Shown: positions 1 through 5,867 of the stretch, one piece after another
Layout of the letters: every line of letters begins with the position of its first letter
How positions within the stretch are numbered: position 1 is the stretch's first letter
Assembly: GCA_003162615.1 (NCBI GenBank)
Contig: PMNG01000089.1
Coordinates: forward strand, 1-8,499
Length of the DNA: 8,499 bases
Direction of reading: 5' to 3'
Origin: Methanothrix sp.
GTDB lineage: Archaea; Halobacteriota; Methanosarcinia; Methanotrichales; Methanotrichaceae
Notes under the pieces: generated by a model
Told to the model about the DNA's origin: nothing
Seen by the model: only the letters and a program-made list of their open reading frames with translations
Database searches by the model: none
Made by a program: the position numbers and the translations under genes

Positions 1-211
1 AGATCTCGGGAACTGATGGCAAAGCTTATATAGAATCTCATTCGAGTAGATATTAATGGATCTAAGCATATTAATCTACTGTATGTACCTCAAAACGAGT
101 TTATAACAGTCACTATTCTAAATTTAGCTTAGGCCATCTGGTATTATGCGCGCAGTAACGCAATGCGTATAGCGTCAAAATTTCCGTACCATCTGTCCTT
201 GAAACTGAATC

Positions 212-224
212 TTAAAAATTTAAT
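212..224 (+). promoter_or_regulatory. Candidate TATA box for the half-size MFS gene
   Basis: The run TTAAAAATTTAAT is the best AT-rich archaeal TATA candidate upstream of the gene at 303. Initiation about 25 bases downstream would give a leader of roughly 50-60 bases ending in a strong ribosome binding site. The upstream region is AT-rich throughout, so other positions are possible. Confidence 0.25.
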
Positions 225-288
225 TCGGAACATCTTAGACATAATTTGAATAAACCAAATAAGAGACAAGAAGAATGATCAAAATCAC

Positions 289-295
289 GGAGGTG
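289..295 (+). promoter_or_regulatory. Strong ribosome binding site GGAGGTG
   Basis: GGAGGTG is complementary to the 3' end of archaeal 16S rRNA and lies 7 bases before the ATG at 303. It fixes the start of the MFS gene at 303 (or at the adjacent ATG at 306) and argues against the overlapping frame that begins at 275. Confidence 0.75.
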
Positions 296-302
296 CCTGG
301 CG

Positions 303-950
303 ATGATGAACCGCACCATGAAACTGCTCATGCTCTCGGACATATTCGTCCTCACGGGCTTTGGGCTAATCCAGCTGATACTGGCGATATTCATAAACCA
401 GGGCGTGACTGGCGGATCGGTACTGACCGCAGGCATAGCCAGCACCATCTTCCTCCTGACAAAGTCTGTGATACAGTTGCCCTTTGCGAAATACATCGAT
501 GATCATGGCAAGAAAACCCGATGGCTGATCCTTGGCACCCTGCTCATGGCTGTTGTGCCTATCCTCTACGTTACAGCCGATAGTATGTACAAGATCTATC
601 TGGCGGAGCTTATCTATGGTCTGGGCAGTGGTTTGGCGTATCCAACATGGTTAGGCCTGTGGTCTCGCAACCTGAACCAGGGGCAAGAGAGCTTCCAATG
701 GTCTATATATTCAACATCTACCGGCATTGGGACCGCGGCCACTGGTACAATCGGTGCAGCTATGGCAACCATTACCGGGTTCACCACCACCTTCCTTTTA
801 GCCGGGGTGATGTGTCTTCTAGGTTGCATAACGCTCTTTGTGCTGGAGAGCAGAAGTTCCGAGAGGGTCGGAGACCATAAGACAGCAGAAGCCCATTTTC
901 GTAGATCTCGGAGGATATTCTCTGCCTTGGAAGGACTGCTGAAGCTGTGA
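303..950 (+). CDS. Half-size (six-helix) MFS-type membrane protein
   Basis: This 215-residue membrane protein has six predicted helices at about residues 8-31, 39-62, 74-91, 97-120, 133-158 and 161-182. Between helices 2 and 3 lies YIDDHGKKTRW (64-74), which fits the major facilitator loop 2-3 signature (D-x-x-G-R/K-R/K). Helix 4 carries GLGSGLAYP (106-114). Full MFS carriers have twelve helices. This protein stops after the N-terminal six and ends in a basic soluble tail (183-215) at a normal TGA. The tidy ending, intact frame and strong ribosome binding site suggest a genuine one-domain protein rather than a broken gene. I recall similar half-length MFS proteins in other prokaryotes. It would have to dimerise to form a transport path (inference). 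Substrate unknown. It converges on the primase-like gene, with 46 bases between the stops. Confidence 0.75.
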   Translation: MMNRTMKLLMLSDIFVLTGFGLIQLILAIFINQGVTGGSVLTAGIASTIFLLTKSVIQLPFAKYIDDHGKKTRWLILGTLLMAVVPILYVTADSMYKIYLAELIYGLGSGLAYPTWLGLWSRNLNQGQESFQWSIYSTSTGIGTAATGTIGAAMATITGFTTTFLLAGVMCLLGCITLFVLESRSSERVGDHKTAEAHFRRSRRIFSALEGLLKL

Positions 951-996
951 ATGCTGGCAAGACGAACGAAAAAGGAGTCCTGGCTTAAGTCCCGGC

Positions 997-1704
997 TTAC
1001 ATGAGCTCAGAGAGAAAACGTCTTTTAGGGCCCTCAGACACCCTGATGGAGAACTTCGGTCGCAGTCTTCCCCGCACTTTGGTGCGGGCGTAAAATAGGG
1101 TTTCATTCTCCATCTGTTCCTTCAGCAGGTTCTCTAGTTCATCCTTCTCTGCTCCGGAAAGCTCAATCTCCCCTTCCTTCCCGGAAGCCCAATCGAAGAT
1201 GCGAGCTAGGTGCAGTGTCTTGATGTGCTTGAGAGCGCCTTTTGACCTGTCCTCTTCCACTTTCAAGAGGGCCGCGTACTCTACCGGTCCACCAAACCCA
1301 GGACATTTCTCATCGGGCTGGCAGCAGCCCAGATCAGCGATCCCAAGGTCGGGATAGCCATTGCTCTCCGTCTTCAAGGTTTCGCACTTGGGGCAGTGCA
1401 TCTTTCCAAACCATTCTGTAAAGATCCTTTCCTCAACGCTGGCCACCTTGGACCACATCTCCTTTGCATCTGTCTCTCCCCAACCAGCCTGGCCCAGGAA
1501 AGCCGCAAGGATGGCGGCCGTCCTGTGGCTGCCTTTCTCCCTTTCGGTTTTTTGAATTATATTCTTTATGCAAGGCGGAAAATTCTCTGTTGGCAGAGCA
1601 ACTCCAGAGATCCACAGCATCTCCTCTCTGCTCATCATCTCCAGGACAGAGATGGGAATCTCCTTTCCTGCATAGGGCTTACGAGGCAATCTTCCTGGGG
1701 GCAT
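997..1704 (-). CDS. Stand-alone PriL C-terminal-domain-like [4Fe-4S] protein
   Basis: The frame is open back to 1881, but the start chosen is ATG 1704. It shares one base with the stop of the marker-14 gene (TAATG), with a GAGGGG purine run about 13 bases upstream. The protein is 235 residues. Residues 42-146 resemble the iron-sulfur domain of archaeal/eukaryotic primase large subunit: FPPC (42-45), a helix with SHRTAAILAAFLGQAGW (59-75), HCPKCETLKT (103-112), GCCQPDEKC (126-134) and PVEYA (140-144). These parallel PPC..., HSaRFalatFL, PSCxTMK, GLC...C and HPLxYY of PriL. Candidate cluster ligands are C45, C104 or C107, C127 or C128, and C134. The PriL N-terminal helical domain is absent, and a charged helical C-terminus (about 147-235) replaces it. 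It could bind DNA or take part in repair or redox sensing, but its actual role is unknown. The family assignment is my motif reading, not a search. Confidence 0.7.
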   Translation of the reverse strand: MPPGRLPRKPYAGKEIPISVLEMMSREEMLWISGVALPTENFPPCIKNIIQKTEREKGSHRTAAILAAFLGQAGWGETDAKEMWSKVASVEERIFTEWFGKMHCPKCETLKTESNGYPDLGIADLGCCQPDEKCPGFGGPVEYAALLKVEEDRSKGALKHIKTLHLARIFDWASGKEGEIELSGAEKDELENLLKEQMENETLFYARTKVRGRLRPKFSIRVSEGPKRRFLSELM

Positions 1705-3224
1705 TATTCTCGTTTGTGCCCCTCGGAAAAGTAGGACTTCGTCTCTTGAAGGGGCTTTGCGGCCTGTATTATTGGTGCCGATCCTTTCTTGGATTCGTAC
1801 TCCATTCTTTGCTGCAGGATGCAGCGGCCAAGCCTTACTCCGCCCAGAGGGGTCCTGGGAGTTCCCATCGAGTTCATACAACGAGCCATAACTGCCGCTC
1901 CCCTGGCTAGGCCGTCGTCCACAAAGACTATGTTCTTCTCTGGCTCATCGTAAAGGCCTAGCTTCGAGATCTCCTCGATTATCAGGCTGGGCTTGTTCCC
2001 GCTAATGCCCGCTCTGCCCGTAACTCCAAGAGCAGTCTTGCCGGTCACGATGCCCTCTTCGACACCGACCTCCACCAACCTCCGGGCTACGTGGGAGCTG
2101 ACTATGTCCAGCGTTCCGAACAATGTTTTTAAGCCCTTGGATTTGTACAGTTCTCCGCCGATTTCGGAGAGCTTGTCGGTGTCGCTTCCGTTCACCCCAA
2201 TGTCACAGCCGATCAGGATCACATCGTTTTGCTCTGCTGCGCCTGGGTTCACAGGAACGAGGCCGTATTTTGTGCGAGATTTCGGCACCTTTTCGATGAT
2301 CACGTACTCGTCTATGCTCTCGGCGTATTCTCTGGCGTCTTTGCCATAGTCGCTCTTCGATTTAGGGTCAAAGATGTCCAGAGTGGCTCCTGTCTTTCTA
2401 TCCACCAACCCGGTTCCCTGGACAACAGCGTCAGGAATGGCGCCGGCAAGCCCCAGAAGATTGCCTATAGTCCTGGCATAGGGCAGCTCATCGCTGGTGA
2501 TCCTGCCATCCAGGGTTGTTCCGAAGTCCATTGACAGACAGGGGTTTCGGAAGTCAACGTCAGTCCACTTGCTACCTTCTTTTATTCCGGCCGTGGCCAG
2601 CTCCCCCTCCATCTCGTTGGCCACGACCTCTACGCCTGTTGAGCCCTGGGGCGGATAAACAGCGGCCACGGCTCCGTTGAAGACCACCTTCTCTATCATT
2701 GTGTAGCGCTTGAACCTGTCAATTATATTGTAGATTGACATTGCAGGGGTCATGAGCCTGGGAGGCACGCCTGCCATCAGACATCCCTGGGCCAGTGCCT
2801 GGATGAAGGCCCCGACCTGATCGGGCGAGTCCAGCTCAGCCACTACGCCCGTAGACCGAACGACGAAGTGAAGATCCGTCTTTATATCCAGCCTGGCCCT
2901 TTCATGGCTCTCGATCAGGGTGTCCCTTACGAGTTCAGCTATGGATTCTTTGGTCAGGGCAGTGCCGTTGATGGTCTTGGCAAAGATCTCCTCTCCTGGC
3001 TTTGGAGGCCGCACGTCCCTGGTCATCTTCACAGTCTTGTTGACAACATAGGTCCTGCCGGTTGTCATGTCCGTTGCTGTCAAGATGGACTTTGTAGTGG
3101 TGTTTCCGACCTCGACCGAGGCCACTATGTAGTAGGGCTTGGACTTGAGCTCGAGGTAGTTGAAGGGCGGACTCTCGGCGATCCTCGGCTTGGGCTTTTG
3201 CTTGAAGAGGCTGCCTAAATTCAT
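1704..3224 (-). CDS. Methanogenesis marker protein 14
   Basis: This 506-residue protein matches my recollection of methanogenesis marker 14 (TIGR03285), a family described as confined to methanogenic archaea and without a settled biochemical role. Visible landmarks are SVEVGNTTTKSI (36-47), SMDFGTTLDGRI (231-242), IGCDIGVNGSDT (338-349) and VFVDDGLARGAAVMARCMNS (433-452). The glycine/threonine-rich loops after a beta strand look like phosphate-binding loops of the actin/Hsp70/sugar-kinase (ASKHA) fold, suggesting nucleotide binding or activase-like activity (inference). The length is normal for the family, with a slightly extended C-terminal tail. The start at ATG 3224 gives a natural N-terminus, although no clear ribosome binding site precedes it. 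It lies 234 bases downstream of mch on the same strand and overlaps the next gene by one base, so those two are probably co-translated. Confidence 0.88.
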   Translation of the reverse strand: MNLGSLFKQKPKPRIAESPPFNYLELKSKPYYIVASVEVGNTTTKSILTATDMTTGRTYVVNKTVKMTRDVRPPKPGEEIFAKTINGTALTKESIAELVRDTLIESHERARLDIKTDLHFVVRSTGVVAELDSPDQVGAFIQALAQGCLMAGVPPRLMTPAMSIYNIIDRFKRYTMIEKVVFNGAVAAVYPPQGSTGVEVVANEMEGELATAGIKEGSKWTDVDFRNPCLSMDFGTTLDGRITSDELPYARTIGNLLGLAGAIPDAVVQGTGLVDRKTGATLDIFDPKSKSDYGKDAREYAESIDEYVIIEKVPKSRTKYGLVPVNPGAAEQNDVILIGCDIGVNGSDTDKLSEIGGELYKSKGLKTLFGTLDIVSSHVARRLVEVGVEEGIVTGKTALGVTGRAGISGNKPSLIIEEISKLGLYDEPEKNIVFVDDGLARGAAVMARCMNSMGTPRTPLGGVRLGRCILQQRMEYESKKGSAPIIQAAKPLQETKSYFSEGHKRE

Positions 3225-3458
3225 GGTGCCTAGAGAGCGACTTGAGACGTTAAAACCTTTGGGTATATCGATCAGAGAAAAAGGTAAATCCAGGCGGGGT
3301 ATTTGTTAGAGGTTGTTTCATACAAGAGACAGGTCTGATCGAGAGGAAGTATGTCCTTTTCCTTCTATCATTGTCCTTCTTCTATCTGATGCGATCTTTG
3401 CTTCCATGGGCAAGAGCACACCTGTAATAAAGCATGCCTTCTGAAAGAAAGTAAGCCC
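3225..3458. other. Intergenic region between mch and the marker-14 gene
   Basis: This gap separates two co-directional genes and holds no gene. On the minus strand, T-rich runs (TTACTTTCTTTC) just after the mch stop could be part of a terminator. A weak GATATA motif (about 3264-3269) lies some 40 bases before the marker-14 start and could serve as its TATA box. Neither is strong, so it stays open whether mch and the marker-14 gene share a transcript. Confidence 0.3.
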
Positions 3459-4430
3459 TCAGGGAGATGCGTCCAGGGTTTCCAGATTGAAAGACTCCAT
3501 CAGCACCACAGGGTTTACCTTTCCGCAAACGAAGGTACGTCTGGACTTAAGCTCGTTTGCCACTACCTTAGCAGGGGCAAAGACGTTGTGGTCTACCTTG
3601 AAGAAGTCGAAGCCCGCTGCCTTGAAGGTCTTGTAGAAAGGCGCGCCGTAATCCCGTGAAGCAACGGATGGCATACCCTTCAGGTACTGCTGCAGCTCTT
3701 CGATGTTTTCATATTCCAGGGTGTAGTAGGTTTCTCCGCCGTAGATTATGCTGTCGTTGGAGGCTCCCATGCACATGGTGGCGTCGCCAACAACCGGCGC
3801 TATGGGTGCCCTTCCCCAGCCGCTCTTGATCGTATTAATATCAAAGCCCATGGTGAATAGCTTATGTAGGCCAGTCTCTACAACTCGGGCTGATACTTGG
3901 GTCATTCCGGCCACCGAGTCTGTGGGAGCAACTGCCAGCCTGAGGTCTGCAGGATCTATCCCGCACTTCTCTGCTATCTGGGCCGATACCTTCGAGTCGG
4001 GAAGCTTGCTAGACTCAAGGACAAGGACTCCAACGTCCGAGAACTCTTCGAAGCCTATCTTCTCGTACAGCTCCTTTGTTTTGTGCGCCAGCGCCCTGGC
4101 CGGACCGCTGGCCATAGCGAAGAACTTATCGGCCTTGATCTGCCACATTGCGCACTGAGATGCCATGCAGGCAACGCCAGGGTGGTCTGTGGCCACCTGG
4201 ATGCCGGGAACCAGAATGCCCTTGATATCTGTTGGCGTAATCTGGATGTCAGCCAGGTCAGCCATGCACAGCCTGCTGAGGTACAGGCCAGCTCCTAGTC
4301 CGCCACGTGCATTAACTCCCGCATCGATAACCACTGTGCCGTTGTCGAGCTCAGTAACTTCCAACTGGAGTTCGTCCTCGAAGTCCAGCATCTCCTCAAA
4401 GACCTCGAATCCCAATTCGTTTATTCCCAT
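3459..4430 (-). CDS. mch: Methenyltetrahydromethanopterin cyclohydrolase
   Basis: Mch interconverts N5,N10-methenyl-H4MPT and N5-formyl-H4MPT in the cytoplasm. This is a C1 step of CO2-reducing methanogenesis, and it runs oxidatively or for biosynthesis in acetate users. The protein is 323 residues, the usual family length. Recognisable family segments include VIDAGVNARGGLGAGLY (34-50), GIQVATDHPGVACMASQCAM (76-95), FFAMASGPARAL (103-114), LAVAPTDSVAG (165-175), ARVVETGLHK (181-190) and WGRAPIAPVVGDATMCMGAS (205-224). R182 and E185 correspond, by motif, to the Arg/Glu pair reported as catalytic in the Archaeoglobus enzyme. I chose ATG 4430 over the TTG at 4433 because GGTGA lies 11 bases upstream and the protein then begins MGINEL. 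The 5' end of this gene is duplicated at 8033-8131. Confidence 0.95.
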   Translation of the reverse strand: MGINELGFEVFEEMLDFEDELQLEVTELDNGTVVIDAGVNARGGLGAGLYLSRLCMADLADIQITPTDIKGILVPGIQVATDHPGVACMASQCAMWQIKADKFFAMASGPARALAHKTKELYEKIGFEEFSDVGVLVLESSKLPDSKVSAQIAEKCGIDPADLRLAVAPTDSVAGMTQVSARVVETGLHKLFTMGFDINTIKSGWGRAPIAPVVGDATMCMGASNDSIIYGGETYYTLEYENIEELQQYLKGMPSVASRDYGAPFYKTFKAAGFDFFKVDHNVFAPAKVVANELKSRRTFVCGKVNPVVLMESFNLETLDASP

Positions 4431-4441
4431 CAAGCGCAGGT

Positions 4442-4447
4442 CACCTT
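4442..4447 (-). promoter_or_regulatory. Ribosome binding site of mch (AGGTGA)
   Basis: On the minus strand AGGTGA lies 11 bases upstream of ATG 4430 and matches the archaeal anti-Shine-Dalgarno sequence. It supports ATG 4430 as the start, although the neighbouring TTG at 4433 would also be in range. Confidence 0.55.
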
Positions 4448-4470
4448 TCCACTACCAGAAGGGGCCGGTC

Positions 4471-4479
4471 ATATAAATA
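4471..4479 (-). promoter_or_regulatory. Proximal TATA box of mch
   Basis: The minus strand reads ATTTATAT here, about 40 bases before the mch start. Initiation some 25 bases downstream would give a leader of about 20 bases carrying the AGGTGA site. The box and the adjoining ATATGGCGG (plus-strand reading) are kept in the decayed second copy near 8171-8185, although bases around them have changed. That conservation supports a functional element. Confidence 0.55.
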
Positions 4480-4542
4480 TGGCGGGCGTAGGATGATCCA
4501 ATCAAAGGCATGGCAAAATTAATAACATGACAAATCGGAGCT

Positions 4543-4553
4543 TAATATAAATC
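4543..4553 (-). promoter_or_regulatory. Possible distal TATA box upstream of mch
   Basis: The minus strand reads GATTTATATTAA, a very good TATA-like match about 115 bases before mch. If used, it would give a leader of about 90 bases. This part is missing from the second copy near 8200, so it may be dispensable or belong to AT-rich spacer. The proximal box is the better candidate. Confidence 0.3.
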
Positions 4554-4579
4554 TTACATCAATTAATCCAGAGACTATA

Positions 4580-4595
4580 CAATCAAGTTTGATTG
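4580..4595 (-). terminator. Short hairpin just after the flavoprotein stop
   Basis: CAATCAAGTTTGATTG is a 7-bp inverted repeat with a 2-base centre, placed 4 bases beyond the TAG of the flavoprotein gene on the minus strand. Moderately T-rich sequence follows. It could mark the transcript end before the mch promoter. Archaeal terminators often need only T-runs and the stem is AT-rich, so this is tentative. Confidence 0.3.
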
Positions 4596-4599
4596 CAGA

Positions 4600-5133
4600 C
4601 TACAAAGAGGCTCCCAGCTCGTAAGCTCTCTTCAGATCTTCTTTATTATCCCGAACTTCTCCTCGCTCGTAGGCCTTGACGAGGATGCTTCCTGCATAAG
4701 TCATTCTCAGGTACTCGAAGGACATGCGAAACATCTCCATAAGAGGTCCGCCGCAGGATTCGCCTTCCTCAGACGGTGTCACAACAACGCCCCTTTTGCC
4801 TTTCAGCTTTCCGCTGGCGATGAATGGCCGCATTCGATCGATGAGAAGCTTCATCTTTGCTGTGGGACCGTACCAGTAAACCGGCGTGCCGAAAACGATC
4901 AGATCAGCCTCCTCAAGCCTTGGATAGATCTCCGACATCCCGTCCAACAGGTGACAGGTGAAGTCGTCCTTCTTGCACCTGCGGCAGTCGAGACAGGGCG
5001 AAATCTGGTAGTCGTAGAGGTAGATCTTCTCGGTCGCGTGGCCGCTGCTCTGGGCTCCCTGCAGTACCCAGTCCAACAGTATGTCCGTGTTGCTCCCAAT
5101 TCTCGGGCTGCCGATCAATGCTAGGATCTTCAT
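4600..5133 (-). CDS. Isf-type iron-sulfur flavoprotein (FMN, [4Fe-4S])
   Basis: This 177-residue flavodoxin-fold protein belongs to the NADPH-dependent FMN reductase / iron-sulfur flavoprotein group. GSPRIGSNTD (8-17) is the N-terminal flavin phosphate-binding loop. CLDCRRCKKDDFTC (47-60) is a compact C-x2-C-x2-C-x6-C motif of the kind that carries the [4Fe-4S] cluster in Methanosarcina Isf. FGTPVYWYGPTAKMKLLIDR (81-100) is the second flavin-binding loop. Isf proteins move electrons between ferredoxin and acceptors such as O2 or H2O2 in the cytoplasm. That specific role is inferred here. Upstream on the minus strand are AGGTAAAGAG directly before the ATG and an AT-rich TTAAAAGG about 25 bases further up. 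It lies upstream of mch with 169 bases between and is probably a separate unit. A damaged second copy lies at the right edge of the window. Confidence 0.85.
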   Translation of the reverse strand: MKILALIGSPRIGSNTDILLDWVLQGAQSSGHATEKIYLYDYQISPCLDCRRCKKDDFTCHLLDGMSEIYPRLEEADLIVFGTPVYWYGPTAKMKLLIDRMRPFIASGKLKGKRGVVVTPSEEGESCGGPLMEMFRMSFEYLRMTYAGSILVKAYERGEVRDNKEDLKRAYELGASL

Positions 5134-5238
5134 CTCTTTACCTGATTTGAAAAATACCTTTTAACCGTTTCTGTGACATCCTATCCTTAAGCCAAGCGAC
5201 TCTCTGTTTCGTAGTGCTGGTCACAACTACCTTGCAGG
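5134..5238 (-). promoter_or_regulatory. Upstream region of the flavoprotein gene
   Basis: On the minus strand, AGGT lies 6 bases before ATG 5133. An AT-rich TTAAAAGGTATTTTT element about 20-30 bases upstream could act as TATA box, giving a short leader. The rest of the interval shows no gene. Its right part may contain the worn 5' end of the broken plus-strand gene that follows. Confidence 0.35.
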
Positions 5239-5546
5239 TCTTTCGTAAAAGTCTTTGACTGCTACAACAAGGACCTGTATCGCTTCGAGCTGAAAACGCT
5301 GGGCGAAGGAAACAAGGCCCCCAAAATTCTGGAGTGAAGCGGCTTCAACTTCGACCTGATGGAGGACCTGAAGGGCTACGTGGTCAAGCTTTTCAAGTTC
5401 ACAAATTATGTGCAGATTTTTGAAGAACTCTGTGGCTTCCAAGGAGAATGATAAAGATGGAGTATTTCTTATGAAGACAGGATGGTGGTGGAGGAGGCGA
5501 TGGTATTGGGGGAGCGCTGGTGGTGGAATGGATTGTAAGCTTCTGA
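5239..5546 (+). pseudogene. Remnant of an unidentified protein-coding gene, broken
   Basis: Frame 1 from 5242 reads FVKVFDCYNKDLYRFELKTL and then GEGNKAPKILE up to a TGA at 5335-5337. It continues in the same frame as SGFNFDLMEDLKGYVVKLFK to about 5400. Its codons have G/C third positions like the core genes, so I take it as true former coding sequence. Changing TGA to GGA would restore a smooth reading. Near 5405-5420 the coherent reading shifts to another frame (NSVASKENDKDGVFLMKT). Near 5480 it shifts again to a glycine-rich tail (DGGGGGDGIGG...) ending at TGA 5544-5546. That makes one stop and two frameshifts. I do not recognise the family. The 113-codon open frame on the opposite strand is explained as antisense of this remnant. 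Parts of the frame-shift model are inference. Confidence 0.45.
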
Positions 5547-5628
5547 TTATGCTCTTGTTATATGACATTTTTTAAGGAATTCGCCTACCATGTGTCATAG
5601 AAAATCACACGCATCAACACTGTTTGTT

Positions 5629-5680
5629 GCTAAAAGGCTATTGTACAACCATTAAGATCCAGCTAAAATGCCTTTTAGCT
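5629..5680. repeat. Overlapping inverted repeats around GCTAAAA / TTTTAGC
   Basis: GCTAAAAGGC (5629-5638) is the exact reverse complement of GCCTTTTAGC (5670-5679). Within the right arm region, AGCTAAAATGCCTTTTAGCT (5661-5680) is itself an 8-bp palindromic hairpin with a 4-base loop. The two foldings compete for the same right arm. The element lies in gene-free DNA between the broken gene and the 3' end of the glycosyltransferase gene. Confidence 0.6.
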
Positions 5681-5721
5681 TACTTATAATCCCGATGACT
5701 ACAAGAACAAATCTGTGAGCT

Positions 5722-5747
5722 CGCCTGATATTGATATATTGCAGGCG
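5722..5747. repeat. Hairpin CGCCTG...CAGGCG
   Basis: CGCCTG (5722-5727) and CAGGCG (5742-5747) form a 6-bp GC-rich stem. ATAT/ATAT pairing inside gives an extended imperfect hairpin. It lies about 120 bases beyond the glycosyltransferase stop on that gene's strand and could help end its transcript, but no T-run follows closely. Confidence 0.35.
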
Positions 5748-5775
5748 TGGCATGGTGCTTTGATAATATAGAACT

Positions 5776-5810
5776 TGGAGCGCAAAGGCATTTTGTTTGA
5801 CTCAAGTTCG
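5776..5810 (+). repeat. Left arm of inverted repeat flanking the glycosyltransferase gene
   Basis: TGGAGCGCAAAGGCA (5776-5790) is the exact reverse complement of 7416-7430. Similarity continues imperfectly for about 20 more bases (TTTTGTTTGACTCAAG here against GGGTGTTGCCTCAAG on the minus strand there). The arm starts about 60-90 bases beyond the gene's stop codon. Confidence 0.6.
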
Positions 5811-5867
5811 AACTCGTTACAAGTACGTTGTCGCTCTTGCATTCTTGTTAAGTATAAATTCAACCTT

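Larger units (their letters stand above)
1..302. other. AT-rich intergenic leader without a gene
   Basis: I see no convincing coding frame on either strand. The stretch contains an imperfect inverted repeat (AGTAGAT at 45-51, ATCTACT at 74-80, with TAAT/ATTA pairing further inside) and an AT-rich element (TTAAAAATTTAAT, about 212-224) that could be the TATA box of the MFS gene starting at 303. The minus-strand frame over 212-496 is antisense to the MFS gene and has no support. Confidence 0.5.

Noticed and set aside
1705..1881. N-terminal extension of the primase-like protein up to the ATG at 1881
   Set aside because: It would overlap the conserved end of the marker-14 protein in another frame. 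The TAATG overlap gives a better start at 1704.
1464..1910. Long plus-strand frame opposite the marker-14 / primase-like junction
   Set aside because: Antisense to two well-supported genes, low-complexity translation and no start signals.
3748..4298. Plus-strand frames opposite mch
   Set aside because: Shadow frames of a strongly conserved gene on the other strand.
4431..4433. TTG as the mch start
   Set aside because: The adjacent ATG at 4430 is in frame and better placed, and gives the natural N-terminus MGINEL.
5227..5568. 113-codon minus-strand open frame
   Set aside because: The plus strand of the same stretch shows the codon pattern of a former gene. The minus frame has no family resemblance and looks like its antisense.
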